From: Dipteronia dyeriana
Lineage: Eukaryota; Streptophyta; Magnoliopsida; Sapindales; Sapindaceae
Assembly: GCA_032871835.1 (NCBI GenBank)
Contig: CM065296.1
Coordinates: 59,166,186-59,230,185 of the forward strand
Length of the DNA: 64,000 nt
Direction of reading: 5' to 3'
A program made the translations under genes and the position numbers. Under the pieces are notes generated by a model, which worked only from the letters and a program-made list of their open reading frames with translations, was not told where the DNA came from and searched no databases. Every line of letters starts with the position of its first letter. The first letter of the stretch is position 1. Below, piece by piece: positions 22,015 to 33,860 of this stretch.

Positions 22015-24462
22015 TTTTAAAAAATGGAGTGACAACCTATTCAACCTCCCTCTCCCCCTCCCCTCCCCTCAGGTTGTTTAGTATAACGTTGTAGATATTT
22101 TCAACTAGGATCTGGAAATTCTAAGTTCAAGGTCTAAATAGGGAACAAGATGATGAATATATAAGGTATACACAAATATATTCAATGCAATGCAAATTCC
22201 ATAAATTGTACTTAGAATATTACAATGTGAAGCTTTACAACTTGAAATGGAATATCACAAGATACAAAGTTCAAATACTTACAAAGATAGAATAGATAAA
22301 TGTGCTAAAACAAACAATACTTGTATTTACAATATCATTCAATATGTACAAGTACTTAATCAAAGATGATTATATACAAATAAATCTATATACAAGTAAA
22401 GTAATATTTACAACTTTGATCATATGAAGTGTTTGCATTTCATGCATTACAACAATCTTGTTAGTCAATAATATCTCGAAATGAAGATTATAAAACAAGA
22501 TACAAACATATACATACAAATATATGAGAGGGATAAGAAGAATTGACACATTTGGTTTTTACGTGGTAAAACCTTCGTAAAGGAAACATCCATGGGTTAA
22601 ATACAACAATCAGGTACTTTTATTGGAAAGTAGATAAGAAATTCCTTAAAAGTGACCAACACATGATACACTTTCTATTGGACTCTACATATGTCCAATC
22701 CTTATTGATAGATTGAAAATTCCTCAAAAGTGATAAACAAATGACTCACTTTATATTAGAGTCCACTCTAACCAACACAGTTGAGAAGTTGAAAATTCCA
22801 ATAGAATGATCAACAAATGACTCACTCTATCTATGGACACCATCGCATCTTATTATCTCGGGTCTACCAATAAAAGTCTACTTTCTTTCCAATGAACCCA
22901 TGCCTATAGAAAGTCTCCCATGCTTGATTATCCAGACCACATGTCCTAACCAAGACTTCTTACTTGACTATCTGGAGCATCACACTCCTAGCCAAGACTT
23001 CCACCTTTTGCAAGGTAAATGATCTATGTGTAATGCAAATGATGCAAACACATGCAACATAGAATACATGATCAGTACATCCTATGGAAACTAGAAATAA
23101 TCAATGAGCACACAAAACATATATTTTTAGTTTATAATGAAAAAATGACATCACACAAGATAATACTTGAGCATATGAAATGCATGGATTAGGTACACTC
23201 CATGAAGATCTAGACATAGGTAAAAAGTTCACAAAATAAAATTGTCTAGATCTTATACATGAAAAAAACCTGGAGCATGCCAAATTTCCAAAAACACACT
23301 TTAAATCTAGATTTTATTCATGCCACTAAATCTTGAAATTTATAACTAAAACAAAAACATGCTAGATTCATAAGATATGATCAATCAAAATTCTAGCAAA
23401 TATTTAGAGCATGTATTTACAAAATAATCAATTAAATCCTAACAAGCACTAAATATAAAATCAAATGTGCTAATCCTAGATTTATTCAATTAATGAGCCT
23501 AAACACATGATAAGACTATTAAACATGAAAATAAAAGCAATCAAAGTACAAATAGCCCTAGATAATAAACTAGCACAATACAACTCACAATCATGTGAAA
23601 ACATAGGTTTTAATAAAACCTAACTCACGTTCAAGTTTATAATTAAGGACAACTAGCTTATAATTGAAGCTCTATCACTCATCAATATATGTTTAAGTCA
23701 CATACACAAAAATAGGAAGAAGACCCAAGGTATTTGAGCATTATAGTCAAAGAAATCAAAAGATTAACAGATACCTTGTCAAACTCGAGTGTAGTCACGA
23801 AAATGGTGAGAACTACCAGAAAACTTGAACAAACAACTTCAAGGTTGCTTGGAGATGATAGAAGACTTCAAGACGAAACTTTACCAACTAGAATCACTCA
23901 AATTGGATAAGAAATGAGAGAGATATGGTGATTCAAAGTTGAGAGAAAAAATTTAAAATTTTCTGCACTACATCCTTTTCAAATTATAAAAATGAGAGGG
24001 AAGGAGGTATTTAAAGGAGAGGGAAAGCAAGAAGTTGAAGGACCGAAATACCTCAAGCCTCCCCCCATCCCCGAGATGGCATGTGGGCATCTCAGGGGCA
24101 GAAGGAGGTCCTTCCCAACATGGCCACACGCCATCTCGAGGAGGAGTGGCTTGGTGGCCTTTACCCACTCATTTTCTCCCTCGCACACTTTCACGTTCTT
24201 CGACCATTCTTCGAACTCCGAATTCGAATCCGTTTTCAGATTATGAACCAAACTTCTCACGCACATGGAAAAATATGAAATTTTGGCAAAAAATAATGAA
24301 TTTAACTGGATACATGAAGATGAAGACATTGCATGCAACATGGTCGAAAAGTTTCGTAACTCTTGACTCGGAACTCGAAATCAAATGTATGAGCAACTGA
24401 AATGACCGGAACTCAATAGGGAACATTATAATACCAAATTCAAGTCCAAGGTCCATTTAATA
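22015..24462. repeat. Non-coding dispersed repeat family, copy 1
   Basis: It shares an ordered set of blocks with 32200-33860. These are ACGTGGTAAAACCT, then GGAAACATCC with CATGGGTTA; the CCAAGACTTC minisatellite words; AGGAGAGGGA; a GATGGCATGTGGGCATCTC block paired with GGCCACACGCCATCTCGAGG; and TTCGAATCCGTTT. A C-rich tract with CTATTCAACCT at 22035-22075 is the reverse complement of the G-tract block at the start of the other copy, so this edge is inverted relative to it. No gag or pol motifs are present. It could be a large LTR or a LARD-type element whose coding part is elsewhere. Confidence 0.65.
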
Positions 24463-25737
24463 CAAACATATAAACATGCAAACACATATCATACAAGAAT
24501 GCTTATTTCAATGACAGTCTACAAACATGCATTTTCCAAAACTAGTCAATTTAGTACCAATGCAAGAGCATTCAATATCAAGTGTGTGATGTGTTATACA
24601 ATATGATCACAATGATACAGGGATACATATGGATGTAATGTGTGTTTGTGTGTGTGTGTGTGCCTAAAAGCCTTGCAAGAAGATGGAGGTCTTAAAATAC
24701 CTTTGTAGAGCAATGAAACACATTTTTCCTTTAAGACATGATCTTGCTTGATAAGTTGCCAAATATTCTTTGAAGCTTGAATCATCACTAATATTTAATC
24801 TAAGACAACTAATCAGTACAAGTGAAATATTTTTTTGATATAGAATAATGTTAACACAACTTAAAAACCTAACAATCTTCCCCTTTGGCAAATTCTATGC
24901 CGAAACACCGATACAAGATACTAAAAATTTTACAAAAAAGATTGTTCATTATGAGGTATAATGATTTACAATGACTTACACACTCCCAGACTAATCTTCA
25001 ACAAGTCTTTAACTTCTTATTTATCTTCTCTTGTAGCCACTTAAACTCAACTTAAAGCACAATGCATATCCAAGAGAAAAACACATATGACAACATATAA
25101 TTTGGCATGAATTCAACATTTAAACCCAAAATGAATCATGTATCTCCCCTTTAATACATGCCAACTCAAAAATGTTCTAACCAAATCAAAACACAATATT
25201 ACATGCCATAAGAAGTTCAATACTTCACAAATACACAAAGAAGATATGCTAAAACAATATCATATTTCTCTCCCTTTCTGACATAAAATGAAGCCAAAGG
25301 AAAAAGAAAAATGATACCTTTAGATCAATTTGTGAAACACTTTTTGATCTCACATAATGTTAGGAGATGGATGCCTTACTTGAAGAATTGTTGTCTTTCA
25401 AGCATCTAGCTTCCGATATCTTCTCTCTTGATTCTAGTTTGCTCTTTCATGTTAACCTAGCAAAGGTTATTCAAATCTATACAACACAACTAACTCATCA
25501 AGGTATAGTGAATCAAACTGTATAATTTTTACTATTAAGCACATAGGTTATTTTTATCAAATTCAACAATTGTATTAACAATCATATCAACCCCACATAT
25601 GAAGGAATTGGTATCAACAACAATCATATCGACCTCAAACAAGAAGAGATTTGATTATAACTATAACTACTATCATTCTAAGCAAGGAGGAATTTTTTAC
25701 AATTACAATCAATTGAATTTATTAAAACCACAATTAT
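24463..25737 (-). pseudogene. Probable worn 3' end of another LTR retrotransposon
   Basis: On the minus strand, GCCAAAGGGGAAGAT followed by TGTTAGG (LTR start at 24874) resembles the purine tract and LTR start of large Copia elements. A second purine-rich stretch (AGAAAGGGAGAG) is near 25265-25280. There is no intact frame. If right, the LTR lies at lower coordinates, and the repeat family at 22015-24462 could be part of it. The TG microsatellite at 24641-24663 lies in this region. The five bases before 25738 (ATTAT) would be the left target duplication of the next element. Confidence 0.4.
24641..24663. repeat. (GT)n microsatellite
   Basis: A run of GTGTGTTTGTGTGTGTGTGT lies in AT-rich non-coding DNA. 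Confidence 0.9.
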
Positions 25738-27932
25738 TGTTGGGATTATGCTCGATGGCAAGAGTATAATGATGTATTTGATAGTCTTTTCATATTAATA
25801 AAGTGATTTCTTGTTTAACAAATCTTACAGCATTTATAGTTTAATTATTATAATTGTCAAAAGTAAATAATCATAAGATCAAAAGGCTATAAGAAAAGTG
25901 TTCATACATCTAGATATGTAAGAGGTAGACACAACTCTTTAGTTAGTATTGAATGATATTCACAACTTAAGATAAAGGTTGGGCACCATTATCTTGTTAA
26001 AGTTGTATATTCTTTTGCTAGAATTTGAGTGAGATCAAATGTGTTATAATAAGTCTAAAATCATCAAAGTGTGGTTTCTTTGGGTAAAAGAATCTAGTGC
26101 ACTGGGTGCATTGAATTGGATCACAGTGAAATCTAGAACCCTCAATGGATAAAAATTTTCACTTGAAGACAATCGGAGAGTCTATCTCAATCCTGAGATA
26201 ATTGATGGACTTATGGCTGCAAGTATTATCATTTGAGCTATCAATGAGTACGATTATATAGCATAGTCTATCCTCGACAGTTTGGTGGTATTCTTTTGTT
26301 AATTGATAGAGGACTTCATTTAAAGATATAGACATCGTGGCTCCATTTATTGAATGAGAGTAGAATACCATCATATGGATGTTTTGAGGTATTGGATATT
26401 AAATCTTAACGTTAAGTTTTCAATAGTGTCTACTGAAACATGGCTTCTGGACAAGTCAAAATATCCAACTTCAAAATGTGGTCATATGAGTAATAAGGTA
26501 ACTTGGAGAGCTATAGGCGATCTATGAGCTCTTGGCGATTACTGGTATTCTTCACGAGGATACACTTTCTCCAATAAGGTTGTCTAGGGTATGAGTGAGT
26601 AACATCGACTTATTCTATCTTTATTTAAGAGTTCAATTTTAGTTCTTTAGTGGAATGAACTAAAATTAAATAGATTGGATCTAAGTTAATCATTTTTTGA
26701 TTGTGATTGGGTTGTATCTATTGGAGCTTAAATTTAGATAGTCCGCCAAGATCCCCAATCTACACGAACTTGCATGGATCACTTGATATATTCTACTGGA
26801 CCAATTTAGGGGTCCATCTAGAATTGTATTAATGCATGTGGACTTGTTTCTTTTTGTAAGAATGAGTCTAGTTCACGTGTGGACTTTTTATTAAGTTCCA
26901 ATGGATTTAATAATTAAGAAAAATAATATATTGGCTCATATATATGTGTTGGGCGGCAAGGCTATATAAAATAGCTTAATATATTGTTTTTTATTTTATT
27001 ATTTAATTAAATAAAAATTAATTAATTTGGTAATTAATTAATTATTTAATTAAAAGCCAAAATATTTTTTCTAGTATGTGATGGTCTCCTAATATGATAC
27101 TATTGTTGGCAGTATAATTAATATTAAAGACTATATTTGATAAGTAGATAAAAAAAGAATTATTTATCTAGTCAAATTAGAAAATCTTTAATATGATCAC
27201 AAATACACTAATGAGTTGGATTAGGAGTCTTGGTATAGGAAAGAATTCGTTTTGGAAAAGAATTCGTTTTGGAAAAGAATTCTTGGTCACTAAGTAAATC
27301 CACCTAAGAATAGGATTCTTGCCTACCAAGTAAATCCTATTTAGGAGAGGATTTGTGAATCTATAAATGTAGGTTGTAAATTTCGACCAAGCCTTAGTTT
27401 TTGGTGTGAAAAGTTGTTTTTTATTTATTTTTTTATTGTTATAAAAAAAACTTCGTCCAACTTATTGTGTGAAGAATTCGGCCAAGCATAGAGAAAAGAG
27501 GGAACGTTTTTGTTTTCGATAGTACACTAGTATCCTTTACATCAAAAGGGTTTTGTGTACAACATCGAATCAAGGTTCACGCGAGTTTCAATCAAATTGA
27601 TTGGTAATTCACAAGTGACCGGACGTTCATGGTTTTTCTCTTGGAGGATTATTGTGACTAACAAAGAAGAAGATTTTGTTTGTTTCCATCCTCTTGTATA
27701 CGATTTAAAGAAAGGGAGCCCATACTCTTAGGTGATTCACGTTCGTGATTGGATTGAAAGATATTGCACATTCAATTCGACGCTAGTTCAGTCATCACGA
27801 AAAACAAAGGTACGATACTTTTTATATACATCAATTAATATAGGGTTACAGTTCTTGTTATTAAAAGGGATTTTTTTTTTATAAATATACTAAACCCTAT
27901 TTTCATGCTTCCGTTTCATGATTTTTCCTACA
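25738..27932 (+). repeat. LTR of Copia copy A (2.2 kb)
   Basis: It begins TGTTGGGATTATGCTCGATG and ends TTTTTCCTACA, two bases before the primer-binding site. The same start recurs at 31743 and, on the minus strand, at 44424 and 47686. A TATA-like TATATAAAA lies at 26963-26971. The LTR has no significant coding frame. Confidence 0.92.
26961..26972 (+). promoter_or_regulatory. Candidate TATA box in Copia LTR
   Basis: The sequence GCTATATAAAAT lies after GGGCGGCAAG in the middle of the LTR. Its position and sequence are plausible for the start of the genomic transcript, but a second candidate ATCTATAAATG lies near 27358. Confidence 0.4.
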
Positions 27933-27934
27933 AT

Positions 27935-27946
27935 TGGTATCAGAGA
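27935..27946 (+). other. Primer-binding site, Copia copy A
   Basis: TGGTATCAGAGA follows the LTR end and matches the 3' end complement of initiator methionine tRNA for eleven bases. Copy B has TGGTATCAGAGT at 33894-33905. Confidence 0.8.
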
Positions 27947-29332
27947 CTAGTTGTACCCTTGATTAATTGATGTATGTGTTCGTGAATCTTTTTCTTTTTA
28001 TTGTATATATGCATGTTTTAGAAAATAGATGGCACTCTAGGTATTAGCATATATATTTACATTGGAATGTATGGATATATATGTTTTATATGTGGTTTTT
28101 TATTACTCAATTTTGGTAATAGAATTTCAATGTATTTTTGTTTTGGGATTGTAACAAGAAGGGTTGCATATCATCGCCATAATTTCCTTTCTTGGTAGTT
28201 GCTAAGTTTTTTTTTTTATTTTGTTGTTGTAAAAAAAACTGCACTATATTGTAATAAAAAAAAACTGCAGTATTTTTTTTATTTAAAATTCATCTGTATT
28301 ACATTCAAGTATCGAAGACTCAAAGGTTTGATGAATTGGAAGCAACCGGAACAAGTTTGGGTCCGTGCGAGTCATAGCGACAAACGTGCGTGCGAAGAGC
28401 ACTTGGCCACGATTATTGTGGCATGGGCTGCGCACGGCAGCCCTACGGAAGCCATGGGTTGCGCATGGCAGCCCATTATGGGGTTGTGGTATGCGCACGC
28501 CCATGGGAAGGGGCCAAGGGTGCATACGCCGATGGGAGGCAGCCGAGGGAGTCCAAACGACGAAGGTCACTTGAAGACTTGTTCACCAAGAACGGAGTTT
28601 TTTGTATTCCAAGACATATGTAATTTACTTGCTTTTCTATTATTAACAAAAATTGTAGCTATTTATATTTTTATAAATATTGCAATTTTTGTCATTGGCT
28701 GATAACATGTCATATAGAATAGGAGGGCCACTCATATATCTCTTTTGGTATGAACATGCATTAAATGGTTTAGGTATCTAATTGGCATCTAGAAAACTTT
28801 GTAAATCATTCTTTGGAATTCATTCTTTGGAATTCAATCACACGCCTTAAATAATTGAGTGGGAGAAGGTGTTTTGGAACACCTACGGCCTCCAAGTTTA
28901 ATTGAGCTTTATGTTTCATGTAATAACCTCCAAAGAGGTATTCATGAATGGAATTTAGCAAGATACTTCCTTACAAGGAAAGACTAGACAATTAGACCAA
29001 ACGATATCTACTCCCATAGGAGGGATATTCGTGAGGGAATATATTGAAGGTCGATAACTTAGTAACACACTCAATGTGAGTTTATTAATATTCTCCCAAG
29101 AGTTCTTGTTAATAAAATCACAAGGCTAAAATTGAAAATACTAGTTGTTATGTTAACAATTAGGTGGGACCTAGTCCAACTAGTAAATGGTCCAAATGAG
29201 GCTTGACATTTATGGGTGTTGGATCACCGTTGAATTTTACGATTGAATTATTCTATTTCATTCAAGATAAATATTCGAAAGTGCTTTATCATGATTATTT
29301 GCTTATTTAATTTTTGTTATTATAAAGAAATC
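27947..29332 (+). other. Long 5' leader of Copia copy A
   Basis: About 1.4 kb of leader precedes gag. It contains T- and A-runs at 28200-28290. A GC-rich patch at 28370-28570 has repeated CCATGGG, GCGCA and GGCAGCC words. Open frames cross this patch on both strands, but they encode no known domain and are not well kept in copy B. No coding role is supported. Confidence 0.6.
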
Positions 29333-29924
29333 ATGACCTCATCCCTAATCAACATCTTAAAAAATAATACTTTAACTGATGATAATTATGTCACATGGAA
29401 AAGGAATATTGGGTTGTTGCAAACAGAAAGGCATAAGTTCATTCTCTGTACTCCTAAACCACCTCCTCCTACTAATGAATCTACTTAGAAGCAAAGAGAT
29501 GAGTATCAGTAGTGGAAGTCTCCAGATGAGATGGCTAAACGTACGTTACATTATGACCACCATCTCCAATGTGTTGCAACAACAGCATGAAGGAATGGAG
29601 AATGCTGTCGATATAATGATGTCTCTAGAAGAGATATTTGCTATAAAGTCCAGGACGACTAAGAGGGAGGTAGTGACTGCTTTCATGAATCTTATGATGA
29701 AACCTGGATAGGCTGTGAAAGATCACATGATGAAAGTCATAGCACATCTCAACATTGCTGAACTGAATGGTGTTGAGATAGATGGTGAGACGAAAATTGA
29801 CATAATTGTCAACTCACTGTTAGATTCCTTTGATCAGTTCAAGTTGGACTACACCTTGAACAATAAAGAATATACCTTGCAAGGCCTAATGCAAGATGAT
29901 CAAAGCACCGAGAAAATACTTGTG
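29333..29924 (+). pseudogene. Copia copy A gag
   Basis: The frame starts ATGACCTCATCC and encodes LINILKNNTLTDDNYVTWKR, the N-terminal gag pattern of plant Copia elements. It continues, after a stop near 29488 and a frame change, through EEIFAIKSRTTKREVVTAFM and GVEIDGETKIDIIVNSLLDS to 29924. Stops at 29487 and 29709 and small indels break it. The nucleocapsid knuckle is not recognisable in this copy. Confidence 0.85.
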
Positions 29925-30039
29925 TAAGGTAGGGTTAAGAGATTCATACGGTTAGTAAAGTTTCTTATGTTAAGACCCGTATAAAGGTCAAGAAACAACA
30001 AAAGAAAAAACAATTTGGGCCTAACCAGAAGGGATTCCG

Positions 30040-31742
30040 GGAAAGGAAAAGACTGAATGAGAATGAATTCATCTTGCACTTAGGCAATGCAGCGTTGGTG
30101 CCTACTAGTGTAGTGGGAGATATTAGAATCAATTTAGATTCTTATAGGCATTTAATAGACGTTTATTATGTACCTCAATTCATATGAATTTAACTTCAAT
30201 TTCTTGTTTAAATAAATTTGGTTATACGGTTACTTTTAATAAAGCTTTTATTATTAGTAAGAATGACAAAATTATTTGAAAAGGTACATTGAAAAAAAGT
30301 TTATTTTATTTGCATATAAATATCTCTCACTTGTTAGACATGGAATCAACGGAACCTAATCATAAAATAGTAAAATTATCAAAAGATGAAACTTACCTAT
30401 GGCATTTGTGCTTAGGTCATATTAACCTTAATAGAATTAAAAGATTGGTTAGTGACGGACCTCTAAGTGACTTAAAGGTTAAAGATCTACCAAACTTGTG
30501 AATCTTGTATGGAAGGTAAAATGACTAAAAGGTCGTTTATGACCAAAGGCACAAGAGCCATCGAATGTTTAGGATTGATAAACACTGATATATGTGGACC
30601 TTTAAGCATTCAAGCTAGAGGTGGATGTGAGTACTTCATCACTTTCACGGATGGTCACTTAAGATTTGGCTATGTGTATCTCATGAGACATAAGTCAGAT
30701 GTTTTTAACATGTTCAAAGCATTTAAAGCTGAAGTAGAAAATCAGCTTGAGAAACGCATAACAATCTTGAGGTCTGATCGTGGAGTAGAATATCTATCTG
30801 GTGAGTTTCAACAATATCTTATTGATAATGGGATAATTTCTCAGTTTTCTACACCAAGTACACCTCAACAAAATGGGGTGGTAGAAAGGAGAAATAGAAA
30901 TATTTTAGACATGGTTAGGTCTATGTTGAGTTATTCAACGCTCCCTAATTCTTTTTAGGGATATGCTTTACAAACCGCTATGTACATTCTAAATGATGTA
31001 CCATCTAAGTCGGGTCCTAAAACACCGTATGAATTGTGGACTGGGCGAAAGCCTAGTTTACAACACTTAAGGATATTTGGATGTCCTGCGCACGTGTTAA
31101 AATGAAAGACAGAAAAGATGGAGTCCCGTTCAAAAACATACATATTTGTAGGGTATCCAAAAGGAACAAAAGGATATTATTTCTATAGTTCTTCAGATCT
31201 TAAAGTATTTGTTTAAACAAATGCTAAATTTCTGGAAGAGGACTATATGAAAATTTTTACGCCTACAAGTAGAATTGTCCTGAATGAGCTTTCAGGAGAT
31301 ACAATTCCACTAGAGGTTTCACAACCAAGCCCAATTGTAAGTTCCGTACCAACACAAGATAACCAATCTACCATACCTCGTCGTAGTGGGAAGGTTAGTA
31401 GACAACCTGAGTGATACATCGGTCTAAGAGAATCTGTAGAGACGAGATGATCCCTGTACGTACAAGAAAGCAATGGAAGATGTTGATTGTCGCCATTGGA
31501 AAAAGGAAATGCAATCCTCATTGAATCTATGTATAAAAACAAAGTCTGGTCTCTTGTAGACTTTCCTAAAGTGATAAAGCTCATCGGGTGCAAGTGGGTA
31601 TACAGGAGGAAAAGAGGAATGGATGAAAGGTGGAAACCTTTAAAACTAGATTGGTAGCTAAAGGTTTTACAAAAAAGGAAGGTATCGATTATAAAGAAAC
31701 CTTCTCTCATGTGGCCATGCTTAAATCCATTATGATTCTCTT
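30040..31742 (+). pseudogene. Copia copy A pol: integrase, truncated RT, no protease
   Basis: The sequence starts in the post-protease linker (NENEFILHLGNAALVP). It passes through the pre-integrase zinc region (LWHLCLGHINLNRIKRL, then ESCMEGKMTKRSF) and the integrase core: Asp in GLINTDICGPLSIQARGG, Asp in ILRSDRGVEYLSGEF, Glu in NGVVERRNRNILDM. The connection domain with LQHLRIFGCPAHVLK follows, and then the first part of RT (IGCKWVYRRKRGMD) up to MLKSIM. There the sequence stops and the next LTR starts at 31743. The aspartic protease DTG/DSG site is absent. Stops occur at about 30501, 30957, 31103, 31216 and 31413. Confidence 0.88.
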
Positions 31743-32199
31743 TGTTGGGATTATGCTCGATAGCAAGAGTATAATAATGTATTTGACAATCTTTTCATAA
31801 TAATAAAGTGATTTCTAGTTTAACAAATCTTTTAGCATTTATAGTTTAATTATTATAATTGTCAAAAGTAAATAATCATAAGATCAAAAGACTATAAGAA
31901 AAGAAGAATTGTTCATAAATCTAGATATGTATAAGGTAGACACGATTCTTTTGTTAGTCTTGAATAATATTCACAACTTAAGAAAAAGGTTGGGCGTCTC
32001 TATCTTATAAAAGTTGTAGATTCTTTTACTAGCATTTGAATGTGATCAAGTGTGTTATGATGAGTCTAAAATCATCAAAGTGTGGTGTCTTTGGGCAAAA
32101 GAATCTAGTGTACTGGGTGCATTGAATCGGATCACAATGAAATCCTTTATCTATAACTGTTAATGGATAAAAGTTTTCATTTGAAGACAATCGGAGAGT
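31743..32199 (+). repeat. LTR shared by Copia copies A and B, 5' part
   Basis: It starts TGTTGGGATTATGCTCGATA and follows copy A's LTR until CGGAGAGT at 32199, where LTR similarity ends abruptly. The missing middle of the LTR is replaced by the repeat block 32200-33860. Confidence 0.88.
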
Positions 32200-33860
32200 T
32201 GAAAATACAATCACTATTAAATGCTCAAGGCTAACCTAGAAGGGGGGGGGGGGGTGAATAGGTTAGACACCTTTTTCGACTCCCTTAGAAACAAACAAAA
32301 GTTTGTCCCTTTAGATTTCTTGTATCACAATATATATATTAATTAAAGACAATTAATCAATATATAAACACAAGTAAAGTGTGATACAAACAAATAATTG
32401 AACATATACACAATCAATATTATAAAGAGGAAGTCAACATACAAAGAAAGTTCTATCCACAATACAAATATTAGAGAGATAGGGATAGAGAAAAGTTGAC
32501 ATAAGATATAACGTGGTAAACCTCTGAAGAGGAAACATCCACGGGCTAGCAGCCACCGGCAAACAAAATCCACTAGTAGATAAGACAAGTACAATCTCTA
32601 AAGTGACCTCTTCACCTAGAAACTACCCTCATATCCTACTCTAGAAGTTGCCGCCCTATGCTCAACAATTCGAGACTTCACACCTCTTGTCAAGATTTCC
32701 TTGCTCACCTTATCCGAATCTTCACAACCCAAGGCAAGACTTCTTGCTCAACTATCCGAGTCTTCCCGACTCTAGTCAAGACTTCCTTGCTCACCTATCC
32801 GAGTTCTCCCAACTCTAGGCAATACTTCTTGCTCGACTATCCAAGGCTTCACACCTCTAGCCAAGACTTTCTTGCTTGACAATCCGAGGCTTCACACCTC
32901 TTGCCAAGACTTCTTGCTCAACACCATAGGTCTCACACCTATTGTCAAGACTTCCTTCTCACAAGGCATCTAGGTGATCATGAATGCTAAAATCATATGA
33001 CAAAGTCAAATAGATTCAACAAATCACATGAATAGCTCAAAAGAATATAAACACATGTATCATGTGAGAATTTCGGCCAAGAGAGCCTAATACATGTGAA
33101 TAACTATTTTTCTCAAAATCAATCAATCAAATATCACAAAATAGTCCTAGAATCAAAAATAGCACAATACAATCCCAAACATGTGATAACATAGGCAAAA
33201 TCAAAACCTAACTCAACATGTATGATTTCAATTGAAATTCAATCTAGCTTTGAAAGTGTTCAAAACACAAATCAAAACACTCACAATATACAAATATATG
33301 TAGAAGAAGAAAACCCAAGGCAATTGATCAAGTTTTAAAAGAAAACTTAGAGAGAAAATCAATACCTTAGTTGATTTAGGTGCAGTCCCGTTTTTGTATG
33401 ATTAGACACCAAAAATAGGATAAAAATAAACTCAAACCTTTAGATAAAAGATGGAGGATGAATAGATGAACACTCTCAACTTCGAATCACTCAAATCAGA
33501 GTTTAAATGAAGAAGTTATGGTGTTTGGAAGGTGAGAAAATTTAGAGAGAAAATTCTACACACTTGATTTGAATTTCTTTTTAGATTGAAATGTGAGAGG
33601 GAAAGAGATTATAAAGGAGAGGGATAAGAATGAAATATACAAAGACCAAAACACCCTTAAGAGCCCAATAATGCATACTGCCTGAGATGGCACGTGGGCA
33701 TCTCGGGGTAGCAAGCATTCTGTCACGAGATGGCCACGCGCCATCTCGGGAAAGATTGCTTGGATGCAATCTTTTCCTCTCGCGCTCCCTTAGCGTTCTT
33801 CGACCGTTCTTTGGCCTCCAAACTCAGAATTCGAATCCGTTTACGGATTACAAACGGTAA
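32200..33860 (+). repeat. Non-coding dispersed repeat family, copy 2
   Basis: This replaces about 1.7 kb of the Copia LTR. It begins TTGAAAATACAATCAC... with AACCTAGAA, a 14-base G run and GTGAATAGGTT (32234-32268). The same blocks as in copy 1 (22015-24462) follow in the same order. A minisatellite lies at 32660-32960. Near its end is a dyad CGAGATGG-CCACGCG-CCATCTCG at 33727-33749. There are no gag or pol motifs and no simple target duplication at the junctions with the LTR. Confidence 0.7.
32660..32960. repeat. ~43-bp minisatellite
   Basis: Six to seven imperfect units of the type TTGCTCAACTATCCGAGTCT then TCCCGACTCTAGTCAAGACT. Two diverged units of the same type are in the other family member at 22925-23010, so the expansion is specific to this copy. 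A short frame (32658-32879) runs through it only because of the repeat. Confidence 0.8.

Noticed and set aside
28199..28702. 167-codon plus-strand frame in the Copia leader
   Set aside because: It crosses T-/A-runs and the GC-rich patch, has no known domain and is not maintained in copy B. The real gag starts at 29333.
32234..32268. G-quadruplex at the 14-base G run
   Set aside because: It is one uninterrupted run without separate G tracts. It could fold, but nothing in the sequence supports a role.
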